A stretch of DNA of 64,000 bases. Origin: Branchiostoma floridae (lineage: Eukaryota; Chordata; Leptocardii; Amphioxiformes; Branchiostomatidae). The stretch spans positions 13,268,717 to 13,332,716 of the forward strand of contig NC_049989.1 in NCBI RefSeq assembly GCF_000003815.2. The letters run 5' to 3'. Below the pieces are notes generated by a model. It saw nothing but the letters and a program-made list of their open reading frames with translations, was not told where the DNA came from and searched no databases. Numbering within the stretch: the stretch's first letter is position 1; each line of letters begins with the position of its first letter. A program made the translations under genes and the position numbers. Positions 1-13,000 of the stretch are shown here, piece after piece.

Positions 1-60
1 AAACAGGTTTTGTACAGTGTACCGGTACCCACCCCTAGTCTGTACCGGTACCTGGGGCCC
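1..60. mobile_element. Terminal fragment of a hAT-like MITE
   Basis: The stretch carries two GTACCGGTAC palindromes. Its core, TGTACCGGTACCC followed by ACCCCTAG, closely resembles the right terminus of the complete hAT-type element at 40521-40956. Only an end is visible, so the type is assigned by similarity within this window. Confidence 0.45.
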
Positions 61-130
61 CTGCAAATTGTAAATCTTTCACCAGCATATTCTAGTCATA
101 ACGCAACCATTTAATATCTTATTATTTATA

Positions 131-2227
131 TGTGACCTCCTACATCTCGACAACAGCACATTTGATGGGTTCCATCTATACAACCTGTCACTGAGTCACA
201 ACAAGCTGTCTTATGTTGGGAAAGGATGGTTAAAAGGAGTCAAGGGTCATCTGAGTTTGTCTCATAACGAGATAGCACACATAGAGGACGAGGCGTTTGG
301 TACCAGTGACCGCTGTCTGGACATTGTTGCCTTACATCTACCGTGGAACAAGCTGACCGTCATCAAACCTGGCTACTTCAGACATCTTTGTAGGCTGACG
401 TTCTTAGATCTACGGTACAACAGGATTCGTGTCGTCGAAGAAAGTAGGTCAAACGTTGGTCACTTTTGTAGATTTTGCACTACCAATACTACCGAATATC
501 TATGAGGAATCATAGTGTACAATTCAACCTTACCCGGCCATTTTGATGCCCACCTTCAAAACAACACTCATATTATCAAATCCCAATAGAAACTCTGTTA
601 ACTCTGACCTATCTCAGTAAAAATATGGATATGGAGATGTATATGCTTTTGTTACATTTGTGTATTTCCGTTCCCATTGACTAGACCTGGCTGTATATCT
701 GTCAAATACCGGTAAATGATTAAATAAATATGTCAATTTCTTGTATCATTGGTACTTTGTTATGATACAATACATTTATGTGTTCTATTGGCATCCCAAG
801 AGCTGAAAAGATCAGACACAACATGTAGAAATGTTGGAGTTTAAATGACCCATTATATCCGCATTCCAGGTAGTTTCGATACCCTTCACCGCCTTCGAGT
901 GCTGCACCTTGCTGGTAACAAATTCAAGGCGGTAAGAACAACTTGGTTCCCGGCCATACAAGAGGAAAGACTACTCAGCACTTTGGACCTGGCTCAGAAT
1001 GAGATTCAGTACATCGAACCGGGCGCATTCAGGTTTCTTCCTCGCATCGGTGACATCGATTTTTCGTACAACCGGATCGCAAGTCTACAAGAGAACCAAC
1101 TGAAAATTGAAGATTCCAGCTTTGACTTGTGGAAATTTGTTGAACTACGAGTGGTAGGAAACCCCCTTCGCTGCACGTGCGCTCTCAGGTGGTTGATGAA
1201 ATCTTGTCATTCTCAGTCAACGGGTTTGAGGCTTTTGACGTGCAGCTATCCTGGAGGTCTCCAAGGTAGGAATTTGTGCGAGTTTACAAGCGCCATGGTG
1301 ACATCGCTGCCGTGCCCCGCTCCAAGACTTACCATCGGTGCCTTGGATGGTGCCCGGACCTTCCGCTGTGAGGTATGTTGGGAAGTAGAACCTCCCCATG
1401 TCAAGTGGACTCTGCCAGACGGAAAGAATGTCGTCATCACGGACATATCGTTTGAAACGGACACACACGTCAATCATGATGACGTCAACATTACGACATC
1501 CCTGTACATGGACCCTGACGGATTCAAATGTTACCACTCAGAAACACTGTACGCTAATCGTTCAACACTATCAAACAGTACCTGTAACTATGTGGGAAAC
1601 ACTGTCTCTTTTATGACAGTCAGTGAAATTCTAATGCAAAAATGGCGTGGGGAAGTCATATCTTGTACCGCTCTGTTTCCTTCAGACGAAGCGTTGAATG
1701 TTACAGCTCATTATAAAGTGCCATCGTTTAGCACTGTTCCTGACGCCTCTACCTCGGGTACAGAAACACTGACAGAAGCTGGTGAAGGCAAACACCATGT
1801 AGTGTTCCTCCTGAACTCAGACATGAACAACGTTTCAGTCAACCCTTTGGATCTGATCATAACCGCGCTTTTGACATCTTCAGTTGTTGCCTTGTCTTGT
1901 TTTGTCGCTTTTGTACTATGTAATCATAATACATTCAAGAAACCTCAAGAGAATTCGAGCGACTGTCATACGGAAATCCAACATGGCGCCGACCAGTTCT
2001 CCCATCATACCTACGAGACTGTGGAAGACCGGCCCCAACCGGATCATCAGTATGACGTCATACCGGATCATCAGAACTCAGACGATATCATCACGCCGTA
2101 CGGACAAGCTGCCATGGCAGGCGCCTATGGTACGGAGACAACAATGGCGGCAACAGCTAGAAGGTGTCAAGGGACTGGGAACCCAAGACCAGATACCCCT
2201 TATCCTAAACGAAAGAACAAACAATGA
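131..2227 (+). CDS. LRR-Ig transmembrane receptor, 3' part (two exons seen)
   Basis: Probable cell-surface recognition receptor. The exon ending at 443 encodes leucine-rich repeats (LSLSHNKL, LHLPWNKL, LDLRYNRI). A GTAGGT donor at 444 and an acceptor ending at 869 join in phase 1 to exon 870-2227, giving an uninterrupted LRR. The second exon encodes, in order, more LRRs (LHLAGNKF, LDLAQNEI), a C-terminal cysteine cap (NPLRCTCALRWL), an Ig-like domain with the C..W..C pattern (CEVCWEVEPPHVKWTL), a transmembrane helix (about 1845-1920, LIITALLTSSVVALSCF) and a cytoplasmic tail of roughly 100 residues with tyrosines in YETV and YDVI. The 5' edge of the first exon is unclear: an in-frame stop lies at 71-73 and an LRR-like frame shift seems present around 60-130. 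The signal peptide and N-terminal repeats must lie upstream or be lost. LRR-Ig receptors are a known expanded family in amphioxus. Confidence 0.8.
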
Positions 2228-2485
2228 GAAAACAAAAGTGTGACTTCATTGTGCTACAACCTCCAAGCTTCTTGATATGCCAGTGTTAACGTTAGATCAA
2301 CATCAATTGAGAACCATATTAGATAGCCGTGTTGACTGCCGCGGGCTTTTCTTGCGCCACGGCAATGTGTATGAAGTGATTCTTGTATTCATTTGTTATA
2401 TACACAAGGAAAATGCATCTGTCCTTGGTACTGAACACCACCCACATGGGCAAACAAACTTGTCCTTGGCCCTAAAAACTATACA
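2228..2485 (+). other. 3' flank/UTR of the LRR-Ig gene
   Basis: No gene is seen. The same sequence, nearly unchanged, follows the broken LRR-Ig copy at 50842-51055, so this flank belongs to the segment that was duplicated. Confidence 0.5.
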
Positions 2486-2571
2486 CTATGGATGGGTACC
2501 GATGCGGTGTACCGGTACAACTTAATCGGTTTTTCTTATTGGACCTGACCTGAAAAACCTAACCTGAAAAA
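2486..2571 (+). mobile_element. Truncated left end of hAT-like MITE
   Basis: It starts GATGGGTACCGATG, continues through GTGTACCGGTACAA and then a block reading CTTATTGGACCTGACCTGAAAA. This matches the first 95 bp of the complete element at 40521 with small changes. No right end or target duplication is visible. Confidence 0.55.
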
Positions 2572-2857
2572 TTCACACCTTAGCGAACATACCTGTCCTT
2601 GGTGCTGAACACCCTGACTAGTAAATACACATGTCCCTGCAGCCGGCCAAGCAGTGGCAGCAGCCGGTAATGTTACCGGTAAATCTGCTAGGAGATTATA
2701 CGGTACCGGTATACCTCAGCGCCACCTAGCAGTTTTACATAGAATCACTCAGTATTACGCTGATGAATACATGACTGGTCAATGTGGCGAGTTACGTCAC
2801 TGCAGTTTAATGGAGAGACACAAAGCGCCTTTGGTATCAAAAAGTACTAGTATATAT

Positions 2858-3138
2858 AAAAAAAAGGTTAAAGTTTGCCCATGCATCTACAGACGCGTAG
2901 GGTGGCGCCCATCCCCACTTCGAACCCTTGGGCCACACATGTGCAAGCCACTACAGCAGGGGGCTGGTCCGCTGGTAGTGATGTGTGTTTAACTTCCATA
3001 CTCTTCCTCATTAGTGCTGAGTGTTAAGCAGAGAAAGCAGCATGTACCATTTTTAGAGTCTTTGGTATGACTCGGTCGGGGATCGAACTCACGACCTACC
3101 GAAGCAAACACTCTACCACCCAGGCCATTGCACCGGTC
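2858..3138 (-). mobile_element. tRNA-derived SINE with 12-bp target-site duplication
   Basis: Read on the minus strand, the head carries a tRNA-like A box (TGGCCTGGGTGGTAGAGTG) and B box (GTTCGATCCCC), followed by an unrelated body ending in a T-rich tail. The flanks repeat ACTAGTATATAT at 2846-2857 and 3139-3150, which is a clean target-site duplication. The same insertion at the same place is at 51428-51716, so it predates the segmental duplication. A body-only relative lies at 14145-14275. Confidence 0.8.
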
Positions 3139-3225
3139 ACTAGTATATATCGATATTCATATCTTACTTTAATGTAAACTATTAGTGTGCCTATAAGACA
3201 TGCATATATTGAGATATTTATACCA

Positions 3226-3425
3226 CAATACTCTACTCTACGGTACGGTACGGTACGTTACGCTACGCTACGCTACGCTACGCTACGCTACTCTACGCTA
3301 CGCTACGCTACGCTACTCTACTCTACTCTACTCTACTCTACTCTACTCTACTCTACTCTACTCTACTCTACTCTACTCTACTCTACTCTACTCTACTCTA
3401 CGCTACGCTACGCTACGCTACTCTA
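3226..3425. repeat. (TACGC/TACTC)n pentanucleotide microsatellite
   Basis: About 200 bp of pure 5-bp repeats, switching between blocks of TACGC and TACTC. It creates long spurious open frames (YSTLLYSTLL...). The orthologous tract at 51804-51975 has a different block order and includes TACTG units. Confidence 0.95.
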
Positions 3426-3918
3426 AAAGGTACACTTATACGGTTTGTACGATTACAGCTCTGCTATTCGTCAGGGGTTTATTATAAGTGATCACCCCCT
3501 AGAAGTAGAGACCGGGTGATAGTGTTGTGATTACCAGTGTGCGAAAGAATGTGTAAATACTCTACGTCTAAAGCAGTGTAAGACGAAACACATTTTATTT
3601 CATTTTTATTTATGTAACCACGAAGAAAGAACGTTTTTGTTTAAAAAACTCACTTCGACCTGCCTCAATGTTTTCAAGTACGGAGGAACAGAATGGCACT
3701 TTCCACTAAGAAATTAAAAAGATGGACAAAGCAATGATTTTGTGTAAAGCTGAATTACTTTTGGTAAAACAAATCGATATGAGGCGTTGTTTAACAGTTT
3801 GTCATGACAATATACTGCGGCCGACAGTGTCAAAATGGAGGAAAGGGCTCAAATTATACAACACCTGTAAGACGCCACCAAAGATCACCGTTGTTCTCCG
3901 TTCCATTTTTGTCGTTCA

Positions 3919-3926
3919 TGACGTCA
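3919..3926. promoter_or_regulatory. CRE-like palindrome TGACGTCA upstream of copy A
   Basis: A perfect TGACGTCA lies 92 bp upstream of the copy A start codon, inside a block (about 3820-3960) conserved before all three coiled-coil genes. TGACGTCA is the known CREB/ATF consensus; its use here is inference from position and conservation. Confidence 0.45.
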
Positions 3927-4010
3927 TAACGTTCAATTGTTTACCGTTCGAACACCACTCCTTGGTAACATATAGTCTATTCGACATCCCGTACAGAGGT
4001 AGGATAAACT

Positions 4011-7000
4011 ATGGAGTATATTAGGAAGATCCGAGGATCTTCCAGCGATGCCAAATCTACACAAATGTGTGTGAAGTCAGGTAAGGAACTGTGGAAGACT
4101 TTAGCTTAATGTAACGGAGTTTTTCAGTCCGCTAGAATGGCATTTTACACGCCAAAGTTTGTGGGTGTGAATCCGTTGCAGTTGACTATCTGAATGGCCC
4201 ATGTTTCCACGTCCAATGATGAAAGGCTTAGCATAGATTCTGTGGATTTGCGGGATGCCCTATTTCCAGAGTCCTCGAGCTCTCTCCGGCCGAAGGTAGC
4301 ACTGTTGGTTCGGATACTTGGAAACTAAAAAAAAAGAAGAAGTGGAAAGTGAAAAGAAAATACTAGTAAATTGAACTGTTGTAAGGTAAACGCCAAATTT
4401 GGAGGCTGCAAGAGATCCCAACTTGAGGGGGTATCTGACTGAAACTGCGGCAAGTTGGCGGCGTCGCTGCGGCCGAGTAATTTGACAGAGTGCTTAACGG
4501 ATTTAATCCATGATTCCATGAAAAACGAATTTTGTAACGTTTGTCGTATTGTATTTTTAGTCAGACTTGTAAGTTTTGCATGATATTCCCATTATAAATT
4601 CAAGGGTACAACACAAGCCCAATGTAGACCGCAGGAGTGACACACCCGCTTAAATTACGAACAAAACCTTGAAAGGCTAAGAGAACTAAAACACAAGTAC
4701 CTAAGCGGTATTGTGTTTTTTTTCACCTAAACAATAAAAAACTAGAAAGATCCAGAAAACATCTCAGTCCGTAATTAGTGAGGGAAAACGTCTCGTCAGT
4801 TTATATGGATATGACCGCTGGCGTTCTCGTTGTTAATTTGTCCGTACTTTCAATAGTCGCTAGGTGTCAGTGTAGTCGATGTATATATATAGTGGTGTTG
4901 AAACTGCCAGACAAAATGAACGTTTTGTATTCTTTGCATGCCCTTATGAAGTATTCAAGGTACTAGTACTCGGTAGTCCATATCTATTATTGGGATACGC
5001 GCACGTTAGGTTTGTTTTGCCTTCCATTCACCTAACATTCCATTCTAGAACATTCCCAATGAATAGGCTACAGCTTTTATACGATATTTTACCTCCCAAT
5101 AAATCTGTTTCCGTTTCCGTTTTTCTTGTGTTTGCTTGGAGAAACCATAGCGCGCGAAGCTGTGGATATATATATAGAGAGAGATATTAAAATGATATTT
5201 GATAGGTGTGTAGGGTCACGAAAACAAAGGTCAAGTTTAATAGACAATGGGCTTTTTACGGTACCGCAGGGGAACTTCCGGTTTTGACATTTCATGTTCC
5301 TGACATGCCATGGTCGTCATGACGGAAGTTCATGGCAAATCTTCCTGTAGGTTTCACTGAAAGTTTTCCTTTTTTTATTGAAGGTTTTCCTGTTTTATTG
5401 AAGGTTTTGATGTGATTTTACAAGAACGATGTCTTGTTCATTCTGAGAGTTTGATGTGTGTGTCCTTTACCTACCCAGTCCCTTGGCCTCCTGACCGTTG
5501 GGGTTACAAGGTAGACATTAATAATGACTATCTTACAAACTCGGGTAATGTTGCGTAAGTAGTTAAATTTGAAATCACGGTAGTCGTAGTAGGATGAGCT
5601 AATTCTTTCACTTTGAAATACTCCTCTTGAACTACGTCACGTATAGACATTCTGTGCCTCCTCACAGACAAGTTCGTGTCAATTGACGATGCGAAAAGTG
5701 AGATTTTGAAGATGAAGGAGACCAACTACCAACTGAAGAACTCCGTCCTAATCTTGGTGAGCAAAGATCTATACAAATATTCTCGTGCTTTTTTGCATGC
5801 TCAACTTATCATTGTAAGGCCAGTTACATGTATCCCCTCGTACTATGCTTTTAAGTGAGTGAAAATCCAGACGTTCCGTTCAGTTCATCCTCTGAGAGTT
5901 GACACCACAAATTCCTGTCCAGCATGTTTGATGGAAGTTTAACTTCTATGTTTTGTTGTTCTAATTTTGTTTGTTCACAAGAGCTACAAGAAGTAGCATG
6001 TTTGCCTTGCTGTCATGATTACCATGTGTTGAAAACTGTTTACGGTTCGGAATTAACGTTGTCATGTGAAAGTTCACGTGTAGTCAGAAGATGCTCTTTC
6101 TGCTACTCTATTAGTACCTGTCTTGATCAGGAGTGGACAAGTCACTTTTAACGGTTCAAAGGGTGATGTTCAACCAAAACCTGAATCAGAAATTCTTCCA
6201 TCACTTGTAAAGAATCAGGGAAAGAGAAGAAAGCAATGATAGAGACAGAAAAGAGAATGACCAAACGAAAAGAAGGACAGAGAAAAGAAAGACATCAATG
6301 GTGACGATGGGAAAGATGGTACAAATTTTAACTGGCAGATTGGATTGGTTTCTCAGATTCGTTTCTTATAAATCCATTGGACAAATTTTGTTACATCTTT
6401 CTCCTTCACAGACCCGATCTACTGATGAAATGAAAAGGGAAGCTGTTAAGCAGCAAAGGGTGAGTAGTTTTGACAAACACCTGGTCGTTACGTTGTCATG
6501 CGGTTACGCCACTGCCTTACTACTTGGTCACGCAATGTTTTTTATTTTAATGTACATTACCATATATGGCTATTGTGATGTTTTGATTGAGAAAAAAAAC
6601 TTTTGTATCCTGCTAAATTGGTTTACCTTATGAGTTCTATGTTGATTTACTTATTTGAACGGACCACATCACAATATGACAATATTTACACCCATAATAT
6701 GTGCTTAAAGTGGTAAGAATCTGTCGTTTTATTTTCCTACAAAAGACCATTAGTTTGCTGAAGAAGACCCACATGGACATACTCGTGAAGAAGGACGAGG
6801 TAAATATCATCGTGGGTTTGGTAAAAATCGTAGTCATCATAAGGCAACACTCCTTTCTATGGCCAACTTTAAAAATGTCCAGTTGCAAGTAAATCAACAG
6901 TTCATATCTTGCTTAGCATTTTGTGTTACCGCGGTTGCTCTTTCATTATCAAACTGAGTACTAATTTTCATAGATTTTCAGCAACAAACTATTAACTTAT

Positions 7001-10000
7001 ATGACGCTGTATTTGTAACTTATATGGCGTTGTATTTATTTTGTGTTCATCTGTTGTGATATTTCATAGACTATGGAATCGAAGTTTTGCTCTAACATAA
7101 AGTCAGTGAACAGTTTGTTTCGGTAGAAAATTCAATTGTTGTATCATGCCGTATTGTTACGGCTTTAAGTTGACTAACCATGACTACATCGTTGTGGCAC
7201 CTTTAGCAAATAGATTGAATAGAAAAAAAAAATATGTGGAATAAATTCACCGCATAGTCCATAGAAAAAATGGTGGTCATAATTTCCTGTTTATTAATTC
7301 TATCGTGCTTCATCGTTGTCGACATGTCATATTTTTGCTCATTGTTCAGGAACTAGCAAATCAGAGAATCGCAGTTACTGCACAAAGAGTAGCTCAGGAA
7401 GCCCTAACAAAGGTAAGATGAAAGAATTTGATTCATTCTCTATCCACTAGTGGCTACGACCGCTTAGTGGCCAAAGATTTCCCAGATTCCCCAACGAAAT
7501 TCATAGATCAACAACGATCACGTTTTGAGACTTGTGTGAGTGTCTTTTATATCTTACGTACTACGCACAAAAAGCGGTTCAGGAAGCTATTGCAAAGGTA
7601 AGAACTAATCTGGATTTTCACTTTCAGATAAAAAGATTGTTGTGTTTTTATTCTCTTTCCGCTGGTGTTCAACCTAAAGAATCACTTTGTTTAGAAAAGC
7701 CGAAAAGACACATCCCAACTTCCCTAAATCCACAGATGTACAGAAAGCCACTTTCCTCTTAAAATCACAGAACCAACAAATTGTAGAAAACGTGGAGCTT
7801 TTCGTCTTCTTCTGCTTACAGAAAAAAAGAGGTAAACCCAACCTGTTTGAAAATAGCCAACACAAGTCTTCGAGTAACCTTTTTTGTTTTACAATGATGT
7901 TTATTACTGTTTATTGTCGCATGTATGTCTCCTATGTTTTGATCATGTACTTGAAATCATACCTCTCGGCATGATTTTTTTTAGTTTTGTGTGTTTTGTT
8001 GTCCTTTATATCTTACTTTTACATGAAGTCAATGTCACAGAAATCCAGTACGGTCGCTCAGAGGGACTTACTGACACCCATGTTACACAGGGACCATTTA
8101 ATGATCTTTGGCAGGACAAAGTTAAAGTTTTGACTTTGTAAGAAAAAAAAAAGAAATAGTCTAGAAGAACAATCATTGATGTAGCAGTGGTAGATCAGAA
8201 GTACATAGCACTTGAGTTTGTAGGATAACCAAGAATAGATACATTTATCGGCGTTTGTAAAACACAGCTTTAAACAGATATTTTAGCAGAAAACGTTGGC
8301 ATAAATTGTCTACCAATCAATATCATCTTTCATGGACTAATCGCAGTATCGTTGAATGTTCACAGGCTCTGAATATCATCATCAAAGAGCAACAGGATAC
8401 CGCGAGTCTGACGGAGGAGCTGCTACTGGAAACTAGGGTAGGCTGAAAAAACTTCATCCTCTAGAAAAGACGACATTGTTTTGTTTTGTTTTATTGTATA
8501 CAAGGTAAACCGCCTTATGGAGTAACACACCACATATTTGTATTGAAGAGTAGTATGCTATATATATATATATATATATAGTAGTATAAGCTGTATATCA
8601 GAGCAGATACATTTGACACGCTCAACCTGATAAGAACCACAATTTTCGATAAGTGTGATGGGTTCTTTAACGTACTTGAGGTGTGGCTCTCCTCAAACAC
8701 ATGGGACATGGGACATGGGACCTCCATTTGACGTCCTATCAGAGGGACGTTTCTAACCGGTACTCTTTTCACTTACTATATGAACATCAAAAATCACTAA
8801 ACTTCCCCAGGGACCATGGTAAGAAAGAGTCAACACTATTTTAGAACTGGACATTCTACTTTTGGTACATTGATGTTTCGTATACAGAGTATGAAACATA
8901 TCAAAACATTTTCTATTCAAAGAGTTATGCATAACTCATATTCGTACCAGCACTTGTACATTATGGAGAATTAAATATATGACCAGACACTTAAACGTAT
9001 GAATGATAAATGAATAGCAAACGTAAAACCATTTGAAATTAGCCTTTTTTATTCTGACGATATGTTATTGTTTATTTCTTTCCATTCTGTTCAGAACGAC
9101 CTGACAAGCAGTAAGGCGGAAGGAGCAAAGCTTCGAGAGAAGGTAGGGGTTGTCTTAAGTTTGTAACAGACGTCTTTTCTGTCGTGTCAGGCCGTTTAGA
9201 CACCACTCTGCACCGACGTAACAAGAACTCACTGCCGCATCGTACATGCATGTGTATAATGTTTAACCTCTAAGTTACATGCGCAGGGGATGGCTTGCGC
9301 CTTTCGGAATTGTGCACAATTTGTTGCACAATTACAATGGGTTATTTGAAATATCCAACAATAGCACAACACATTTCATACATTGCGCCCAAAAGAGTTA
9401 CTCGATCAAACAAATGGATATGATTGTCAATGTTGATCATTGTTACTATGTAATCGTTGAATAAAGTCAAGATTTTACGACAAACAGAAGGCGTAAAATG
9501 TTAGTCTATATCTTTCTTCAGTCTTCTTATGGCAATTATTCCCCTTCAGCTCATGACCCTTAAAGCTCAGTTTACACTGAGGGAGAACGACATGTGTCAA
9601 ATGGAAGAGTTGTACGAGAAACTGAAGAGGAGTCTACAGAAGATACACCTTAAGGAGGTGCAGGTTAGTGTCATTTTTGAAGAGCAGTTTCACATTTGTC
9701 TTTAAGTAAATGTGGTTAACAATTTTACAAGAAGAGAAGTAAAATAACATGTACAAATGAGGTAGATTAAGAGCACTGTAGGAACATGTAGGATATCTAA
9801 GAACAGATACATTTATCAACTTAATCACGTTCAAGCAAGTACTTTTAGCAGGAAACGTTGACTTATATACTGTCTACAAATTAACACGCCATCATTCTTG
9901 CGCTAATCGTAGTACGGTCGAATGTTCACAGGCCCTGACAGAAGGTTTCGAACAAGAGATGCAGGAGAGGAATAAGAGAGAAAGGTTTTTGCAAGAGATG

Positions 10001-13000
10001 ATTATAAGAAAGACTACGGAAATTAAGGAAGTGAAGAAGGAAATGGTTACCATGAAGGACATTCATGAGGAGGAGGTTAAGGTCAGTGTCAATGTTTGAA
10101 TCGCAAATTTTCCCCTCATCATTCAGAACGAAATAAAAGTGATAAACAACCAAGTCTTCATCAGCAGATGTATTCTCAGTCTTTACAACGTGACCATGTT
10201 TACTTTGCATATGATTTCAAGTTGTCACAACATCTTGTGTAAATTTCCTGCACTTATACACTCGTAGCATACTGCTTAACACGTTTCAGTTATCAGAAAA
10301 CTTAGGTAAATTCTTGCCATGGAAGGTTTCTTCTTCGAGAAATGTTAAATAAAACAGAGGACTGTGCCGATCATTGCATAAGAGAGGACTGGCACAAGTT
10401 TGTTCCTACATATATTGCCTACCAATTAGCACCATGCATATTTCTGGGACTAATCGCAGTAACCGTTGAATGTTCACAGGCACTGAAGGAATCTTTCCTA
10501 CAGGAAAACAAAGACAGGACTAACAAAGAGAGGCTACTCCAGGAGACAATTCTTCAGAAAAACGAAGAAGTCTCAGCACTGAGGAGCAATATAAAAGCAG
10601 CAAAGGACATTCATGAAGAGGAAGTAAAGGTCAATGTTTGAATTGCAAATTCATCATTATTCAGAACTAAATAAAAGTGATAAACAACCAAGTCTTTATC
10701 AGCAGATCTAATGTATTCTAAGTCTTTACAATATGACCATGTTTACTGTGCATATGATTTCAAGTTATCAAGACAACTTAGGTAAATTTCCTGCGCTTAT
10801 ACACTCGTAGTATACTGCTTAACTCGTTTCAGTTATCAGAAAACTTCTTGGAGGGTTTCTTCTTCAAGAAAAGTTAAATAAAACAAAGGACTGTACCGAA
10901 CTTTGCATAAGATATGACTGACACAAGTTTGTTCAGTTTAAGCCACACTGACTTAATTGACGTATGTTAATTGACATCCACGAGCGCATTGATTTTCACC
11001 TGTTCTCAAACAACAAAACTGTGGCCACATGTGACCCAATAGATCTAGAGTCAAGGGTCGATCAGAATGTTATGTTTGCCAGAAGATCTGTTCTCCAGGG
11101 TAAGGAGCACATGGTCAGGGCATCGGGCCACAGCGCCCATCTGACTGTTTTTCTCTCACGAATGGCGAAGAAAACATGATTGAAATGTCGACGATTGTCT
11201 CTTACAGCCTTACTGAAAGTAAGCATAAGACAAACCAAGCTAGGAAAGAATGGATTGGATGTTTAGTCCAGTGGTTTAGCAGCATTAGCAGCATTGTTAG
11301 ATTTTTATTTTTTTCACCCGCGCGCATTAGTTTTGGGGTCTGACCAGAGGATGTCATCCATAAAATTAAGTCAGTGTGGCCTTACGTTCGGACAGCTTTA
11401 TGACATAATGCGAATTGGCAAGTTCTTAAAACTGCATCAAAGCCACTATCGAAATATGTTTAAAATAGGGTCTAAAACTATATTAGAGCAACTGAGATAG
11501 GTTTCACCTTCGCGAAAGGATACTTACGAAAAAAAGTACCGTCCGACGACTTTGACTCAAAGCAGGCCGGGTGTGTATTAAAACATTAAAAGGGTCTTTC
11601 CGAGACTAACCGTGGTGTCGTCACACAGGACTTGAGAGAGACCATCCGGATGGATAGAGAATTCGTTGAAAACTTTGTAGAGGCGTCCAAAAAGGTTGAG
11701 AACGCCGAACTAGAGGTGAGTACCAATGTTTGATTTGACGCTTACTCTTCATATCCGTCGTCCTCTTGTTGCCTGATTATAATCCGTATATCTGTAATTA
11801 TGCAAGCCTTCAATGTCAGTGTCATTTTTCACATAACTTGTATACGAAGTAGTATAGTCTACGTAAATTGATTGCAATGAAAGAAAAGAATCCGTAAAGG
11901 TGACGTTGGCAATTTTTCGCCTCCACAGATTTCAAGAAAAAGGTACTCCAAACAGAAGACGTTTACGTAAGACTTAAGGATGGGACACGATTTAACGTTT
12001 GCCTCTGAACGTCCTAGACTCGTTGGTCTAGTGTGCCACTGACTGACTGTGTGTGAGCATTTACAGTACTGTTTTCACACTCACTAATCAAAGACTTGTC
12101 ACATATGTTCACAGGGCCTCAGGACAACCATCGATGGTTTAGAGTCCAAGATAGAGCAGAAGGAGGTAGGTTAACAATATAGGCCAATGTTGATTTGATC
12201 ACATCCTCTTGGAACCCCAAAAATTGCAATCTCGCGAATAAAAAAACGTTTGGCAAAAAAAATCCTTCATTATGGAATGCACACTGTACACTACAAAAAA
12301 TGAGTTTTCTAATTTTCTTGTTTTTTTTTTCCTGTAAGATGCCAGGAAGGCTGAGAAAATGACTGACCGTAAAGAAAAGACTATGGTATACCGAACAATA
12401 GATTCTTCTTTTTGGCGACGCCTCAGGGGCTAGCCTAATAGTATAGAGAGAGTCTGTTTGACAAGAATTACCCAAATTCCGAATGTCTGGAATTTTTGCA
12501 CAGGCATGTGTAGCTGCATCATCCCTTTAGAGGGGACTAACTCGTGACTGGGTTGATCTTCATGATGTTTGGAATGTAGATAGCTTCAGATAAACCTTAC
12601 ATAATTAAATGGTAGTCATGCAAATCAGGGGCTAATTTGCATGATTATGAGGACAGTTTATAGATACATTGCATTTCATTTACATAATTTATGACAAATG
12701 CTTTCTTTGCCAAGACCTTCATTCTTATTTAGGTAGAGGAGTTCAACTAATCAATGAGAAACATTTATTATGATAGGTCACTCGTCACAAGATATCACGT
12801 TTCTTGTGTGTGTGTACAATGCCCTACAAACAGCCATCGCGTAAAACAATCCTCATACATACAGCCAGGAGGCGAAAGGATAGGACACAAATACAACACA
12901 CCTACAACAACAATCATTAATACTTACGTAAAAAAAATGACCAAAAACCCTAAATATCATAAATTCTAAGGCCTCTATCAAGAAAGTGAAAAAAACGTCT

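Noticed and set aside
3187-3487. Open frames encoding YSTLLYSTLL repeats
   Set aside because: They are translations of a pentanucleotide microsatellite, with no splice or start context.
3833-3868. Upstream ATG (MEERAQ...) before copy A as the real start
   Set aside because: It stops after 11 codons in copy A; the downstream ATG at 4011 is kept in all copies with the right length and phase.
6637-6897. Minus-strand frames opposite exon 4 in each copy
   Set aside because: They are shadows of a + strand exon with conserved splice sites; the minus-strand frames have none.
8090-8140. Possible exon after TTACACAG in copy A
   Set aside because: Copies B and C read TTACACAC, so the acceptor is not conserved, and there is no clear donor.
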